This document shows, piece after piece, positions 18,175 to 26,875 of a stretch of 58,531 bases of DNA. The stretch covers positions 1 to 58,531 of IMG/VR virus record IMGVR_UViG_3300007760_000015; one strand, given 5' to 3'. This DNA comes from a virus. The position numbers and the translations under genes were made by a program. The number at the start of each line of letters is the position of its first letter. Position 1 is the stretch's first letter. The notes beneath the pieces are model-generated. The model worked only from the letters and a program-made list of their open reading frames with translations, was not told where the DNA came from and made no database searches.

Positions 18175-18331
18175 CTCAAAAGAAGAAAAGAAGATAGCCC
18201 AGAGAAAATGGTCTATGGAATACTATTATAGAAACAGAGCAGTATTACAAGCAAAGGCTCGTGAAAGATACAGAAGAAAAAAGATGATGGAATTAAAGGA
18301 AAAGCAAAGAAAAGAGTTATATGGTGAGTGA
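18152..18331 (+). CDS. Small, very basic protein between RNase H and helicase genes
   Basis: A 59-residue protein starting MGRQTKYNSKEEKKIAQRKW, with about 40 % Lys/Arg and a long predicted helix. ATG 18152 is preferred to the upstream ATG because it lies next to the RNase H stop and the longer form would lie wholly inside RNase H. It overlaps RNase H by 23 nt and the helicase by 11 nt, so it is part of a tightly packed replication operon. A nucleic-acid-binding role is likely but not shown; helicase-loader function (gp59) cannot be claimed from sequence. Confidence 0.55.
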   Translation: MGRQTKYNSKEEKKIAQRKWSMEYYYRNRAVLQAKARERYRRKKMMELKEKQRKELYGE

Positions 18332-19679
18332 AAATTTCAACTCTTTTGGTCCGACGTTCCAGGCAAAGATAATATCATCATTATTATCAGATAATAAATT
18401 TATACAAACTATTAGTGATATATTAGAGCCACAATACTTTGATTCTGATGCTAATGCCTGGTTAGTTAAACAGATAAGCGAATACTTCATAGAGTTTAGA
18501 AAAGCTCCTACACTTGAAGTATTGAAGATTAAAATTACTCAATTAGAAAATGAGATTCTAAAAGTGTCTGTTATAGAAAATCTTAAAGATGCTTGGAGAA
18601 ACATCGAAGCTACTGATTTAGAATTCGTAAAGCAGGAAACGTTAGGATTCTGTAAGAACCAGGTACTTAAAGGCGCTATCGTAGATGCTGTAGATTTACT
18701 TGAACAGAAAAAGTATGATGAGATAAAAGTTATTATTGATAATGCTATGAAAGCTGGCAGTGAAAGAGATTTGGGTCATGATTACATCATATCATTAGAA
18801 GATAGGCTTACTGGTTCGGTAAGAGAAACATTGGGAACTCCGTGGGATGCTGTGAATGGGGTAATGGATGGTGGATTGGCTGGTGGAGAATTAGGAGTAT
18901 TAGTCGCGCCTGCTGGAATTGGTAAGACATGGGCATTACAATCATTAGGTGCGCATGCTGTAAAATGTGGAAAAACAGTAGTACATTATACATTGGAATT
19001 GAACGCAAATTATGTTGGGTTAAGATACGATACAGTATTTAGTGGAATTACTACATCGAATATAAAATTTTATCAAGATGACGTTCAATCAGTAATTGAT
19101 AAACTTACAGGCAAATTAATTATTAAGTATTATCCAACTCGGTCTGCTACTGTAAATACAATAGCGGCTCACTTAAAACAGATGGAATTGCAAGAGATTA
19201 AGCCTGATATAGTAATAGTGGATTATGCTGATATTCTGAAACCTACTGCGTTCTATAAAGAGAAGAGGCATGCAACTGGAGAAACGTATGAGAATTTACG
19301 TGGTGTTGCAGGAGAATTCGATATTCCAATTTGGACTGCTAGCCAAGCAAACAGATCCAGCTTGGAGGAAGAAGTAATTGATGCAAGCAAAGTTGCTGAA
19401 GATTATTCCAAAGTAATGACGGCAGATTTTGTAATGAGTATAAGTCGTAAGGTAGAAGATAAGATAGCTAACACGGGCAGATTTCATGTCATTAAAAATA
19501 GATTTGGAATTGATGGAATTACATTTCCTGCGAGTATTAATACAAATACAGGGTTAATACAAGTACATGATGCTTCAACTGTTGATGGGAAGGACGCTCA
19601 AGGAAAAATGGATAATTCAGAAGAATATTTAAGAAAAACTTTGTCGAAAAAGTATAATGATATGGGAGGATTTGAATAA
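18321..19679 (+). CDS. 41: Replicative DNA helicase, DnaB/gp41-like
   Basis: A 452-residue RecA-fold helicase that unwinds at the fork, hexameric in the family. Walker A APAGIGKT near residue 198, ELNANYVGLRYDTVFSG after it, Walker B IVIVDYADIL, and SQANRSS (H3/H4 region with arginine). The N-terminal ~150 residues are the helical DnaB-type N-domain (NFNSFGPTFQAKIISSLLSD). There is no intein. The start overlaps the small basic gene and the stop abuts the methyltransferase. Confidence 0.9.
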   Translation: MVSENFNSFGPTFQAKIISSLLSDNKFIQTISDILEPQYFDSDANAWLVKQISEYFIEFRKAPTLEVLKIKITQLENEILKVSVIENLKDAWRNIEATDLEFVKQETLGFCKNQVLKGAIVDAVDLLEQKKYDEIKVIIDNAMKAGSERDLGHDYIISLEDRLTGSVRETLGTPWDAVNGVMDGGLAGGELGVLVAPAGIGKTWALQSLGAHAVKCGKTVVHYTLELNANYVGLRYDTVFSGITTSNIKFYQDDVQSVIDKLTGKLIIKYYPTRSATVNTIAAHLKQMELQEIKPDIVIVDYADILKPTAFYKEKRHATGETYENLRGVAGEFDIPIWTASQANRSSLEEEVIDASKVAEDYSKVMTADFVMSISRKVEDKIANTGRFHVIKNRFGIDGITFPASINTNTGLIQVHDASTVDGKDAQGKMDNSEEYLRKTLSKKYNDMGGFE

Positions 19680-19680
19680 T

Positions 19681-21246
19681 ATGAATGAATACACAACAAA
19701 AAATAAATGTATTCTTGGTGACAGTTTAGATAAACTAAAAGAATTAGATGATAATTCAGTAGATAGTATCGTAACTGACCCGCCATACGGATTGAGTGCT
19801 GCTAAGAATAGTGGGAATAAATCTACTGGTGGTTTCATGGGCAAAAAGTGGGATTATGATGTGCCTTCTGTTGAGATGTGGGAAGAATGTTTAAGAGTAT
19901 TGAAACCAGGTGGTTACTTGCTATCCTTTGCAGGAACAAGAACTCAACATAGAATGGCTGTTAATATTGAAGATGCAGGCTTTGAGATTAGGGATATGAT
20001 TGCTTGGGTTTATGGTTCGGGCTTTCCTAAGAGTCATAATATTGGTAAGGCGATTGATAAAATGGGAGGTGTTTGCCCTAATTGGAAACCATTAAAATAC
20101 GAGGACGCAGTTAAAAAGAGTCCTTATACCCATAATGATATTGATAAACATTTAGGATTAAAAGCGTCATCTTGCTATTGGTCAAGAACTGATGATAGAG
20201 CTTGTATCCCTTTAGAGAAGTATTGGGTAAAGATTAAAGAGTTTTTACAATTACCAGATGATTTTTCTGCTATTAAACCAGAAGCAGAACGTGAGGTGAT
20301 AGGGAAAAGAATAAGTAATGCACAAGACCAGCATAAATGGCTTGGAGAAAAATATAATAAACATAAAAGCAACGAAATAAACATAACAGCACCAGCAACC
20401 GAAGAAGCCAAGAAATGGGAAGGCTGGGGAACAGCCCTAAAACCTGCACTTGAGCCTATAACAGTAGCAAGGAAACCATTTAAGGGTACAGTTGCTAATA
20501 ATGTATTGAAGTGGGGAACAGGTGGGATTAATATTGATGGGTGTAGGGTTGAGACTGAAGACAATCTTAATGGTGGTGCTTATTCTTTGAATGGTGGAAG
20601 AAAATCACTTATTGGAGATAGCAGAACAGGAAAGGCAAAGGGGATGTTTCAAGATGGTAAAACATCAGAGAGCAACTATAAACAACCACAAGGCAGATTC
20701 CCTGCAAACCTAATACATGATGGTAGTGATGAGGTTGTGGAGTTGTTTCCTGACAGTAAAGGAGGTGGATTTCCTAAGAAAATAAATGGTAATAGTCCAA
20801 TATCTTTTAGAACAAATGAAGAAAAAGAAGAAAGAATAAATCTAAATGATTCTGGCTCTGCTGCTCGTTTCTTTTATTGTGCAAAGGCAAGTAAAAAAGA
20901 AAGGAACGAGGGGTGTGAGGAGTTGGAACACAGGAGACATTCAGATAGAAAAAAAGAAGATGGAGTTGGTGGAGATAACCCAAGAAACAGGACTAACACA
21001 TTAAAACAAAATTTCCATCCAACAGTAAAACCAATCAAACTAATGCAATACCTTGTCAGATTGGTAACGCCAAAAGGTGGAACAGTTTTAGACCCATTCG
21101 CAGGAAGTGGAACAACAGGAATTGCAGCAGTAATGAGTGAAAGAAACTACATTATGATAGAAAGAGAAAAAGAGTATTTTGAAATAATGGAAGCAAGAAT
21201 TGAGAAAGTTGAAAATCCTACTAAACAATGGGAAAAGTTTATGTGA
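19681..21246 (+). CDS. DNA methyltransferase (N6-adenine/N4-cytosine type)
   Basis: A 521-residue enzyme. Start ATG 19681 is chosen over 19657, which lies within the helicase; GGAGG at 19664-19668 serves it. Motif IV TDPPYG (near residue 33) precedes motif I DPFAGSGTTG (near residue 476), the beta-class order for S-adenosylmethionine-dependent amino-methyltransferases. A long insert (about residues 100-420) lies between them and likely carries target recognition. No restriction partner is visible, so it probably protects phage DNA or works with the Mom-like proteins. It may recognise host restriction sites. Confidence 0.85.
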   Translation: MNEYTTKNKCILGDSLDKLKELDDNSVDSIVTDPPYGLSAAKNSGNKSTGGFMGKKWDYDVPSVEMWEECLRVLKPGGYLLSFAGTRTQHRMAVNIEDAGFEIRDMIAWVYGSGFPKSHNIGKAIDKMGGVCPNWKPLKYEDAVKKSPYTHNDIDKHLGLKASSCYWSRTDDRACIPLEKYWVKIKEFLQLPDDFSAIKPEAEREVIGKRISNAQDQHKWLGEKYNKHKSNEINITAPATEEAKKWEGWGTALKPALEPITVARKPFKGTVANNVLKWGTGGINIDGCRVETEDNLNGGAYSLNGGRKSLIGDSRTGKAKGMFQDGKTSESNYKQPQGRFPANLIHDGSDEVVELFPDSKGGGFPKKINGNSPISFRTNEEKEERINLNDSGSAARFFYCAKASKKERNEGCEELEHRRHSDRKKEDGVGGDNPRNRTNTLKQNFHPTVKPIKLMQYLVRLVTPKGGTVLDPFAGSGTTGIAAVMSERNYIMIEREKEYFEIMEARIEKVENPTKQWEKFM

Positions 21247-21295
21247 TGGTGTATATTTATGGATACAACAATGATTATAGTATAAGGAATTAGTT

Positions 21296-23305
21296 ATGGA
21301 AAAATTCGTTTTAAGTGAAAACTTTATAAACAAATACAAAAGAAAAAAACCACCATTTGGCTTCAACGGACTTGGGGAATTAGTGTATATGAGAACCTAT
21401 TCCCGTATCAAACAGAATGGTAAAAATGAGAGATGGTGGGAAACAGTCAGACGAGTAGTTGAAGGTACATATAATATGCAGAAACAATGGATTGAACAAC
21501 ATCAATTAGGTTGGAATCCATGGCAAGCTCAAAGAAGTGCTCAAGAAATGTACGATAGAATGTGGAGTATGAAATTTCTCCCACCAGGTCGCGGATTATG
21601 GGCTATGGGAACAGCAATCACAGAGGAAAAGAAGTTATATGCAGCACTAAATAATTGCGCATTCGTATCTACTAAAACTTTGAAGGAAGATGGCGCAAAA
21701 CCGTTCACATTTCTTATGGACGCTTCTATGTTAGGAGTTGGAGTAGGATTTGATGTAAAGGGAGCAGGAGAAATTATAGTAAAGGGTGTGAATAGAGATA
21801 GAACTGAAGAAATATATATGATACCCGATACAAGAGAGGGTTGGGTAGAATCATTGAGATTATTATTGGAAAGTTATTTTCATGGAACTGCTCCAATGGA
21901 ATTCGACTACAACCAAATAAGACCATCGGGTGCACCTATTCATGGATTTGGTGGAGTGAGTAGTGGTCATGAACCATTAAAAGAAGTACATGATGAAATC
22001 AGAAATATATTAGATGATAATAGTGAAGCTCCAATCACATCAACAACAATCGTAGATATTATGAATTTGATTGGAAAGTGTGTAGTTGCCGGCAATGTCA
22101 GGAGGACTGCAGAAATTGTATTCGGTGACCCAAACGATGAAGAATATTTAGATTTAAAAAACTATAAGAAAAATCCACATAGAGAACAATTCGGTTGGAC
22201 ATCCAATAATTCAGTATTTGCAGAAGTGGGAATGGATTATACTGATATATGTAAAAGAATTGTAGATAATGGTGAACCGGGAATTGCTTGGTTAGAGAAT
22301 ATGAGAAAGTATTCTCGTATGAAAAATGGTGGTGATGATAAAGATCATAGAGTTGCAGGTGGAAATCCTTGCCTGGAACAAAGCTTGGAATCCTACGAAT
22401 TATGCTGCCTTGTAGAAACATTTCCACATCACCACGACGACTTAGAAGATTACAAAAAGACATTGAAGTATGCATATTTATATGCTAAAACAGTTACACT
22501 TGGCAAAACTCATTGGCCAGATACTAATAGAGTGATGTTAAGAAATAGACGCATAGGAACTTCAGTAAGTGGTGTAGCACAATTTATTACAGCCAACGGA
22601 CTTGATGAATTGAGAAATTGGTTAGAAAGTGGATATGATATTATTCAAGAGTATGATAAAATGTATTCAGATTGGCTTGCCGTTCCACGTTCAATTAAAA
22701 CAACAAGTGTAAAGCCCAGTGGAACGGTAAGTTTATTAGTTGGTTCAACACCAGGAATACATTATCCTGAAAGTAGATTCTATATTAGAAGAATGAGATT
22801 ATCTAAACATTCAGAGTTAATTGAACCATTGAAGAAAGCTAATTATCATATTGAACCTGCCTTCGGTAGTGAAAAAACTACTATGGTGGTGGAAGTGCCG
22901 GTAGATGTTGGTGAGGGTATTAGAACAGTAGGCGATTTATCAATATGGGAACAGTTTAGTTTAGCTGCTTTCATGCAAAGACATTGGGCTGATAATCAAG
23001 TTAGTTGTACTGCAACATTTAACCCTGATACAGAGGCAGACCAATTACCACACGTACTAAATCATTTTCAATATAGGTTGAAGGGAATTTCAATGTTACC
23101 ACGGCATGAGCTTGGTGCATATAAACAAATGCCGTATGAGGCTATTGATGAAACGACATATAACAAAATGGTAAAGAAATTAGGGAAATTGTCATTTGTT
23201 GGTGTGGAAGGTGAAGAAGCGGATGTAGAAAAATTCTGTAATTCTGACTATTGTGAGATAATACCACATACTGGAGACAATGACGATCAAGAATATTCAA
23301 ATTAG
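21296..23305 (+). CDS. nrdJ: Adenosylcobalamin-dependent ribonucleotide reductase (class II, monomeric RTPR type)
   Basis: A 669-residue enzyme reducing ribonucleotides to deoxyribonucleotides with vitamin B12 coenzyme. Key parts: NNCAFVST (active-site Cys), GNPCLEQSLESYELCCLVE (NPCxE with the thiyl Cys), KPSGTVSLLVGSTPGIH, and the C-terminal redox pair FCNSDYC. The order is that of the Lactobacillus-type monomeric RTPR, which acts on triphosphates. There is no radical-generating subunit nearby, as expected for class II. It depends on host or environmental B12. SD is weak (AAGGA at 21285). Confidence 0.92.
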   Translation: MEKFVLSENFINKYKRKKPPFGFNGLGELVYMRTYSRIKQNGKNERWWETVRRVVEGTYNMQKQWIEQHQLGWNPWQAQRSAQEMYDRMWSMKFLPPGRGLWAMGTAITEEKKLYAALNNCAFVSTKTLKEDGAKPFTFLMDASMLGVGVGFDVKGAGEIIVKGVNRDRTEEIYMIPDTREGWVESLRLLLESYFHGTAPMEFDYNQIRPSGAPIHGFGGVSSGHEPLKEVHDEIRNILDDNSEAPITSTTIVDIMNLIGKCVVAGNVRRTAEIVFGDPNDEEYLDLKNYKKNPHREQFGWTSNNSVFAEVGMDYTDICKRIVDNGEPGIAWLENMRKYSRMKNGGDDKDHRVAGGNPCLEQSLESYELCCLVETFPHHHDDLEDYKKTLKYAYLYAKTVTLGKTHWPDTNRVMLRNRRIGTSVSGVAQFITANGLDELRNWLESGYDIIQEYDKMYSDWLAVPRSIKTTSVKPSGTVSLLVGSTPGIHYPESRFYIRRMRLSKHSELIEPLKKANYHIEPAFGSEKTTMVVEVPVDVGEGIRTVGDLSIWEQFSLAAFMQRHWADNQVSCTATFNPDTEADQLPHVLNHFQYRLKGISMLPRHELGAYKQMPYEAIDETTYNKMVKKLGKLSFVGVEGEEADVEKFCNSDYCEIIPHTGDNDDQEYSN

Positions 23306-23308
23306 TTC

Positions 23309-23337
23309 TTGACTTTTACGATTTTCTTTCGTAAATT
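23309..23337 (+). promoter_or_regulatory. Sigma70-type promoter of the DNA polymerase gene
   Basis: TTGACT at 23309-23314, 17-bp spacer, TAAATT at 23332-23337. It belongs to the same family as seven further promoters of this window (cTTGAC-N17-TAwrTT). It lies after the reductase stop and 51 nt before the proposed polymerase start. Confidence 0.75.
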
Positions 23338-23387
23338 CATATGGAAATTGGGGAGTATATTCCTTTACAAAAATAAGAGGTGAAGTT

Positions 23388-25163
23388 ATTTATCAGAATT
23401 TATATTATGATCAAAGAAACCGGAAAGTCCATATATGGGATGATGAAAATGGGTATTTCACTATGCCTTATAAACGGTATGCTTATGTAAAGGATAGAAG
23501 TGGAACTCATGTATCTTTATATGGTGATAAATTAAAGAAGGTATTTAGATATGAGCCAGACACACCTAATTTATTTGAATCTGATGTACCACCTGAAACT
23601 CGTGTATTAGTAGATCAATATAAAGATTCAGATGATATGTCCACCGGTCATAGAATTATGACTATTGATATTGAGGTGGAAGTTACAGATGGGTTTCCAG
23701 AACCAAAGCAAGCAAAAGATAGAATAACGTCAATCGCTGTGTACAATTCAGCTGACGATACATATTACGCATTTGCATTAGATGAGGATAAAAGATTGAC
23801 TCTTGAGTCAAAAGGTAACGTTGTAATTGAATCTTTTGATGATGAGTACTCTTTATTGCAGAGATTCCTTGTTAAGTATATGGAATTTAAACCCACAATT
23901 ATTACTGGGTGGAATATAGATACATTTGATATGCCGTACTTGTACAATAGAATGAGTAAAGTTGTAGGTAGTAATATAGCAGATGTCCTTTCACCCATAA
24001 GAGAAGTTAAATGGAATAAGCACAGAAAAAGATACTTGTTTGGTGGAGTAAGTTGTTTAGATTATTATGCATTATACAGATTATTTACTTACACTCAATT
24101 ATCATCTTACAGATTGGATGCTGTTGCTGAGCATGAGTTAAGTGAGAATAAACTTGAATACGAAGGTACGCTTACAGATTTATATGAAAAGGATTTAAAT
24201 AGATATGTGGAATATAATATTCATGATGTTAGACTTGTAAAACGATTAAATGATAAATTAGATTTTATTGACATGGCACGTGGTGTATGTCATGTTGGTC
24301 ATGTTCCTTATGAAGATGTATTTTTCTCATCAAGATATTTAGAAGGTGCTATTTTAACATATCTAAAAAAGATGGGAATTGTTGCACCAAATAAACCACC
24401 TCGGCCAGAAAAAATGAGTGATGATAAGTTTATAGGGGCGTATGTAAAACACCCACAGAAAGGGAAGCACGATTGGGTATTTGATTTGGATTTAGTGAGT
24501 TTATATCCCAGCATTATACGGAGTTTGAATATAAGCCCTGAAACAAAGATAGGTAAGTTAAGTGGTTGGGATGCAGAGGAATTTATTAAAGGAGTGAAGA
24601 AAACATACACTCTAACATCAAATGATAAAGAAATAGGGAAGCTTACTGAAACAGAACTAAAAGATTTCTTTGATAAAAATAAAGTTTCAATATCTTCTAA
24701 TGGTGTATTATATAGAAGTGATAAACAGGGACTAATTCCTGCTTTATTATCTAAATGGTTTGATACTCGAGTAGAGTATAGGAAACTGATGAAGAAGTTT
24801 GGTGATGCCGGTGATAATGAAAAATATACATACTTTAAGAGTCGTCAGTTAATTCAGAAAGTGGTGCTTAATTCAATGTATGGTTGTTTGGGCTTAAAGA
24901 GTTGGCGATTTTATGATCTCGATAACGCAACTGCGACTACAATTACTGGTCAGGAACTTATTAAATTTACATCAAAAATGGCTAGTTATAAATATAATTC
25001 TATATTAGGTTATCCGATTGAAATTGAACTGGAAAATGGTGATGTTAAAAAGTTATATGAGAACTCTATGGTATATGTAATTAGAAATCATAAAAAAATA
25101 AAAGTATTAGTAAAAGATATAATTAAATCGGATGATTTTTTATATGAAGTATATTTTAAGTAA
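23388..25163 (+). CDS. 43: Family B DNA polymerase, N-terminal fragment (gp43A-like), apparent AUU start
   Basis: 591 residues. The frame encodes polymerase-like sequence (YYDQRNRKVHIWDDENGYF) upstream of the first ATG (23463) and has no ATG, GTG or TTG there; AGAGGTG at 23376-23382 is spaced for ATT 23388 (I/M-YQNLYYD). Exonuclease motifs: TIDIEVE, TGWNIDTFDMPYL, EYNIHDVRLV. Polymerase motif A DLVSLYPSII and motif B KVVLNSMYG follow. The native sequence runs to about KYNSILG and then continues as a ~50-residue Hint/intein-like tail (IELENGDVKKLYEN, YVIRNHKKIKVLVKD, SDDFLYE) before TAA. Motif C and the thumb are in the next fragment. Both pieces must associate to form the enzyme. Confidence 0.85.
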   Translation: MYQNLYYDQRNRKVHIWDDENGYFTMPYKRYAYVKDRSGTHVSLYGDKLKKVFRYEPDTPNLFESDVPPETRVLVDQYKDSDDMSTGHRIMTIDIEVEVTDGFPEPKQAKDRITSIAVYNSADDTYYAFALDEDKRLTLESKGNVVIESFDDEYSLLQRFLVKYMEFKPTIITGWNIDTFDMPYLYNRMSKVVGSNIADVLSPIREVKWNKHRKRYLFGGVSCLDYYALYRLFTYTQLSSYRLDAVAEHELSENKLEYEGTLTDLYEKDLNRYVEYNIHDVRLVKRLNDKLDFIDMARGVCHVGHVPYEDVFFSSRYLEGAILTYLKKMGIVAPNKPPRPEKMSDDKFIGAYVKHPQKGKHDWVFDLDLVSLYPSIIRSLNISPETKIGKLSGWDAEEFIKGVKKTYTLTSNDKEIGKLTETELKDFFDKNKVSISSNGVLYRSDKQGLIPALLSKWFDTRVEYRKLMKKFGDAGDNEKYTYFKSRQLIQKVVLNSMYGCLGLKSWRFYDLDNATATTITGQELIKFTSKMASYKYNSILGYPIEIELENGDVKKLYENSMVYVIRNHKKIKVLVKDIIKSDDFLYEVYFK

Positions 25164-25181
25164 CATAACAGAGATAATAAA

Positions 25182-26092
25182 ATGAAAATTAAAAGTATAA
25201 GGAGGCTGCCCAACGTCGATGTGGATCATGTGATCTACATCGATACTTAACTGATTCAATCTTCATGACTGCACTCCCAATAATTAAAAAGAGATTCCCT
25301 ACAATGGACTTCGATAGTGAAACTTTAATGAGTAAAAGAATATTGGATGTGGCTGATGAAATGCAGACATTTTTAAATAGTTCTTATGATTATTTCGCAA
25401 AGAATTTTCTTAATTTAGATAACCATAGATTTGAGATTAAACAGGAGCTGATTGCAAAGTCGGGATTGTTTATTGTAAAGAAAAGATATGGGATGAAAAT
25501 TATTAACGATAATGGAGTAAAAGTAAATAAGCTTCATGTTAAAGGATTAGATTTAGTTAGAAGTAATTTTCCAAAAGCTATGGGTGAATTATTGAAAAAT
25601 GTATTAGAAGATATATTAGCAACAGTACCTAAAGATAAAATAGATGAAAGAATTATTAACTTTAAGGAATCAATGAAGTTAGTTGATTTTGATAGAATTT
25701 CAATGCCGACTGGAGTAAAGGGGCTGGAGAAATACTCAGCCGGTAAGAAAGGAAACTTTACAGAGTTTGCTAAGGGATCTCCAGCGCACGTGAAAGCTGC
25801 TATCACTTACAATGATTTATTGAAGCATTATGGGCTTACAGGTAAATACCAATTAATATCTGAATCGGAAAAGATTAAATGGGTTTATTTAAAACAGAAT
25901 GAGCTCGGATTAGTATCGTGTGGGTACAAAGGATATGAAGACCCACCTGAAATTATTAACTTCATTAAAAAGAATTTGGACTATAAGAAGATGTATAGTC
26001 AAATGTTGGAAAAGAAAATCTTATTGTTTTACGAAACATTGAAGTGGGGGCAGCCAGTAAATAAAAAGGCTTCCATTGAAAGATTTTTTTGA
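25182..26092 (+). CDS. 43: Family B DNA polymerase, C-terminal fragment (gp43B-like), read through a 5-nt ribosome hop
   Basis: Proposed join 25182-25247 plus 25253-26092, 301 residues. The first 22 codons (MKIKSIRRLPNVDVDHVIYI then DT) end at stop TAA 25248; the rest, in another frame, begins T-DSIFMTALPIIKK. The codon ACT before the stop recurs at 25250; joining them gives YIDTDSIF, the catalytic motif C with both aspartates. Without the join the second ORF would start at ATG 25265, have no ribosome site and lack motif C. The rest has the thumb signature KKRYG and ends KASIERFF, a PIP-like clamp-binding tail. An indel error is the main alternative. Confidence 0.7.
25199..25205 (+). promoter_or_regulatory. 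Internal AAGGAGG before the polymerase hop hairpin
   Basis: A perfect Shine-Dalgarno-like heptamer inside the short reading frame, 9 nt before the hairpin. It has no productive start codon of its own: the ATG at 25219 gives four codons only. If the hairpin is folded, the heptamer lies 14 nt from the landing ACT. A matching AAGGAGG lies at 33571. It could tether the ribosome during bypass. Confidence 0.5.
25215..25252 (+). promoter_or_regulatory. Hairpin and ACT-TA-ACT hop site in the polymerase gene
   Basis: The stem pairs 25215-25227 with 25232-25244 (13 bp, two G-U, loop ATGT) and its 3' arm encodes VIYID of motif C. Take-off ACT 25245-25247 directly follows the stem; stop TAA is 25248-25250; landing ACT is 25250-25252. 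Matched take-off and landing codons with an immediate stop are the features of the T4 gene 60 bypass. There is no T-run, so it is not a terminator. Confidence 0.6.
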
Positions 26093-26102
26093 TTTTGGTT
26101 AA

Positions 26103-26128
26103 TTTGGTTGATATATATGTATATACAA
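26103..26128 (+). promoter_or_regulatory. TTTGGTTGATATATAT element and hairpin upstream of the clamp gene
   Basis: The 16-mer at 26103-26118 is identical to the one upstream of gp32. Here it also forms part of a GGTTG...CAACC hairpin (26104-26128). It lies 28 nt before the clamp ATG. It is probably a phage-regulated promoter or translation element; inference only. Confidence 0.4.
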
Positions 26129-26155
26129 CCTAACATTAAGTAAGGAGATGGTTAC

Positions 26156-26872
26156 ATGAATAAACATTCATTAAATAGATTCATTGATAAATACTACCTT
26201 GGTGGTAATTGTTCATCGGTGGTAATAAACAGTAAGGGAGATAATCTCTCTACTCGTTTCATCACAGGAGACAAAAACCTATTAGGTGAATTATCTATGA
26301 CTGGATGGAGCTTTGAAGATGCTGAGCTTGGAGTGTACAACACAGAACAGTTGGTAAAACTCTTATCAGTACTATCAGAGAACATCAGCCTTAATCTAAT
26401 GAAAGCTGGTGATAAAGCTGTATCATTAAAAATATCAGATAGTAAATCTGATGTGAATTATATGTTATCGGATTTATCAGTTATCAGTTCGCCACCAAAC
26501 TTAAAGCAGCTGCCGGAGTTTGAGGTAAAGATTAAAGTTGATAAGTCATTTATGACGAAGTTTGTTGCTGGTAAATCAGCGCTTCCAGATACAGATAATT
26601 TTACTGTATTGACGAATGATGATGGAGTTAAAGTTGTGATTGGTTATGCTGAAATCAACACAAACCGAGTTACTCTACCAGTTGAAACTGAATCTTACGA
26701 CGTTATAGATAATGTATCTTTCAATGCTAACTTATTTAGAGACGTATTAGTCGCTAATAAAGAATGTGAAAGTGCTACATTAGAAGTAAGTTCAGGTGGT
26801 TTGGCTCGAATCAATTTTAAGATTGATGAGTATGATGCTACATATTACCTCGTCGCAGATACAGATGTGTAG
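26156..26872 (+). CDS. 45: Sliding clamp (gp45-like)
   Basis: A 238-residue processivity clamp that rings DNA and holds the polymerase. The length is close to T4 gp45 (228). There are two clamp-like halves, with IKVDKSFMTKFVAGKSALPD in the middle and a NFTVLTNDDGVKVVIGYAEI strand pattern typical of gp45. It follows the polymerase as in the T4 replication cluster, and the polymerase fragment just upstream ends in a clamp-binding-like peptide. In T4 the clamp also activates late transcription. SD AAGGAG is strong. Confidence 0.88.
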   Translation: MNKHSLNRFIDKYYLGGNCSSVVINSKGDNLSTRFITGDKNLLGELSMTGWSFEDAELGVYNTEQLVKLLSVLSENISLNLMKAGDKAVSLKISDSKSDVNYMLSDLSVISSPPNLKQLPEFEVKIKVDKSFMTKFVAGKSALPDTDNFTVLTNDDGVKVVIGYAEINTNRVTLPVETESYDVIDNVSFNANLFRDVLVANKECESATLEVSSGGLARINFKIDEYDATYYLVADTDV

Positions 26873-26875
26873 TTA

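Noticed and set aside
18077-18331. Longer start of the small basic protein
   Set aside because: The extra 25 residues lie wholly in the RNase H gene and look like an out-of-frame shadow; ATG 18152 is more plausible.
20175-20564. 129-residue minus-strand ORF in the methyltransferase gene
   Set aside because: Antisense shadow with no supporting signal.
25215-25244. Rho-independent terminator
   Set aside because: The stem is strong but no T-run follows and it lies inside the polymerase coding motif.
25000-25260. Group I intron or inteins as the full explanation of the polymerase break
   Set aside because: The N-fragment keeps protein-like coding sequence into the insert, no C-terminal intein block (HN) is seen, and splicing would not repair the frame break that lies inside motif C itself.
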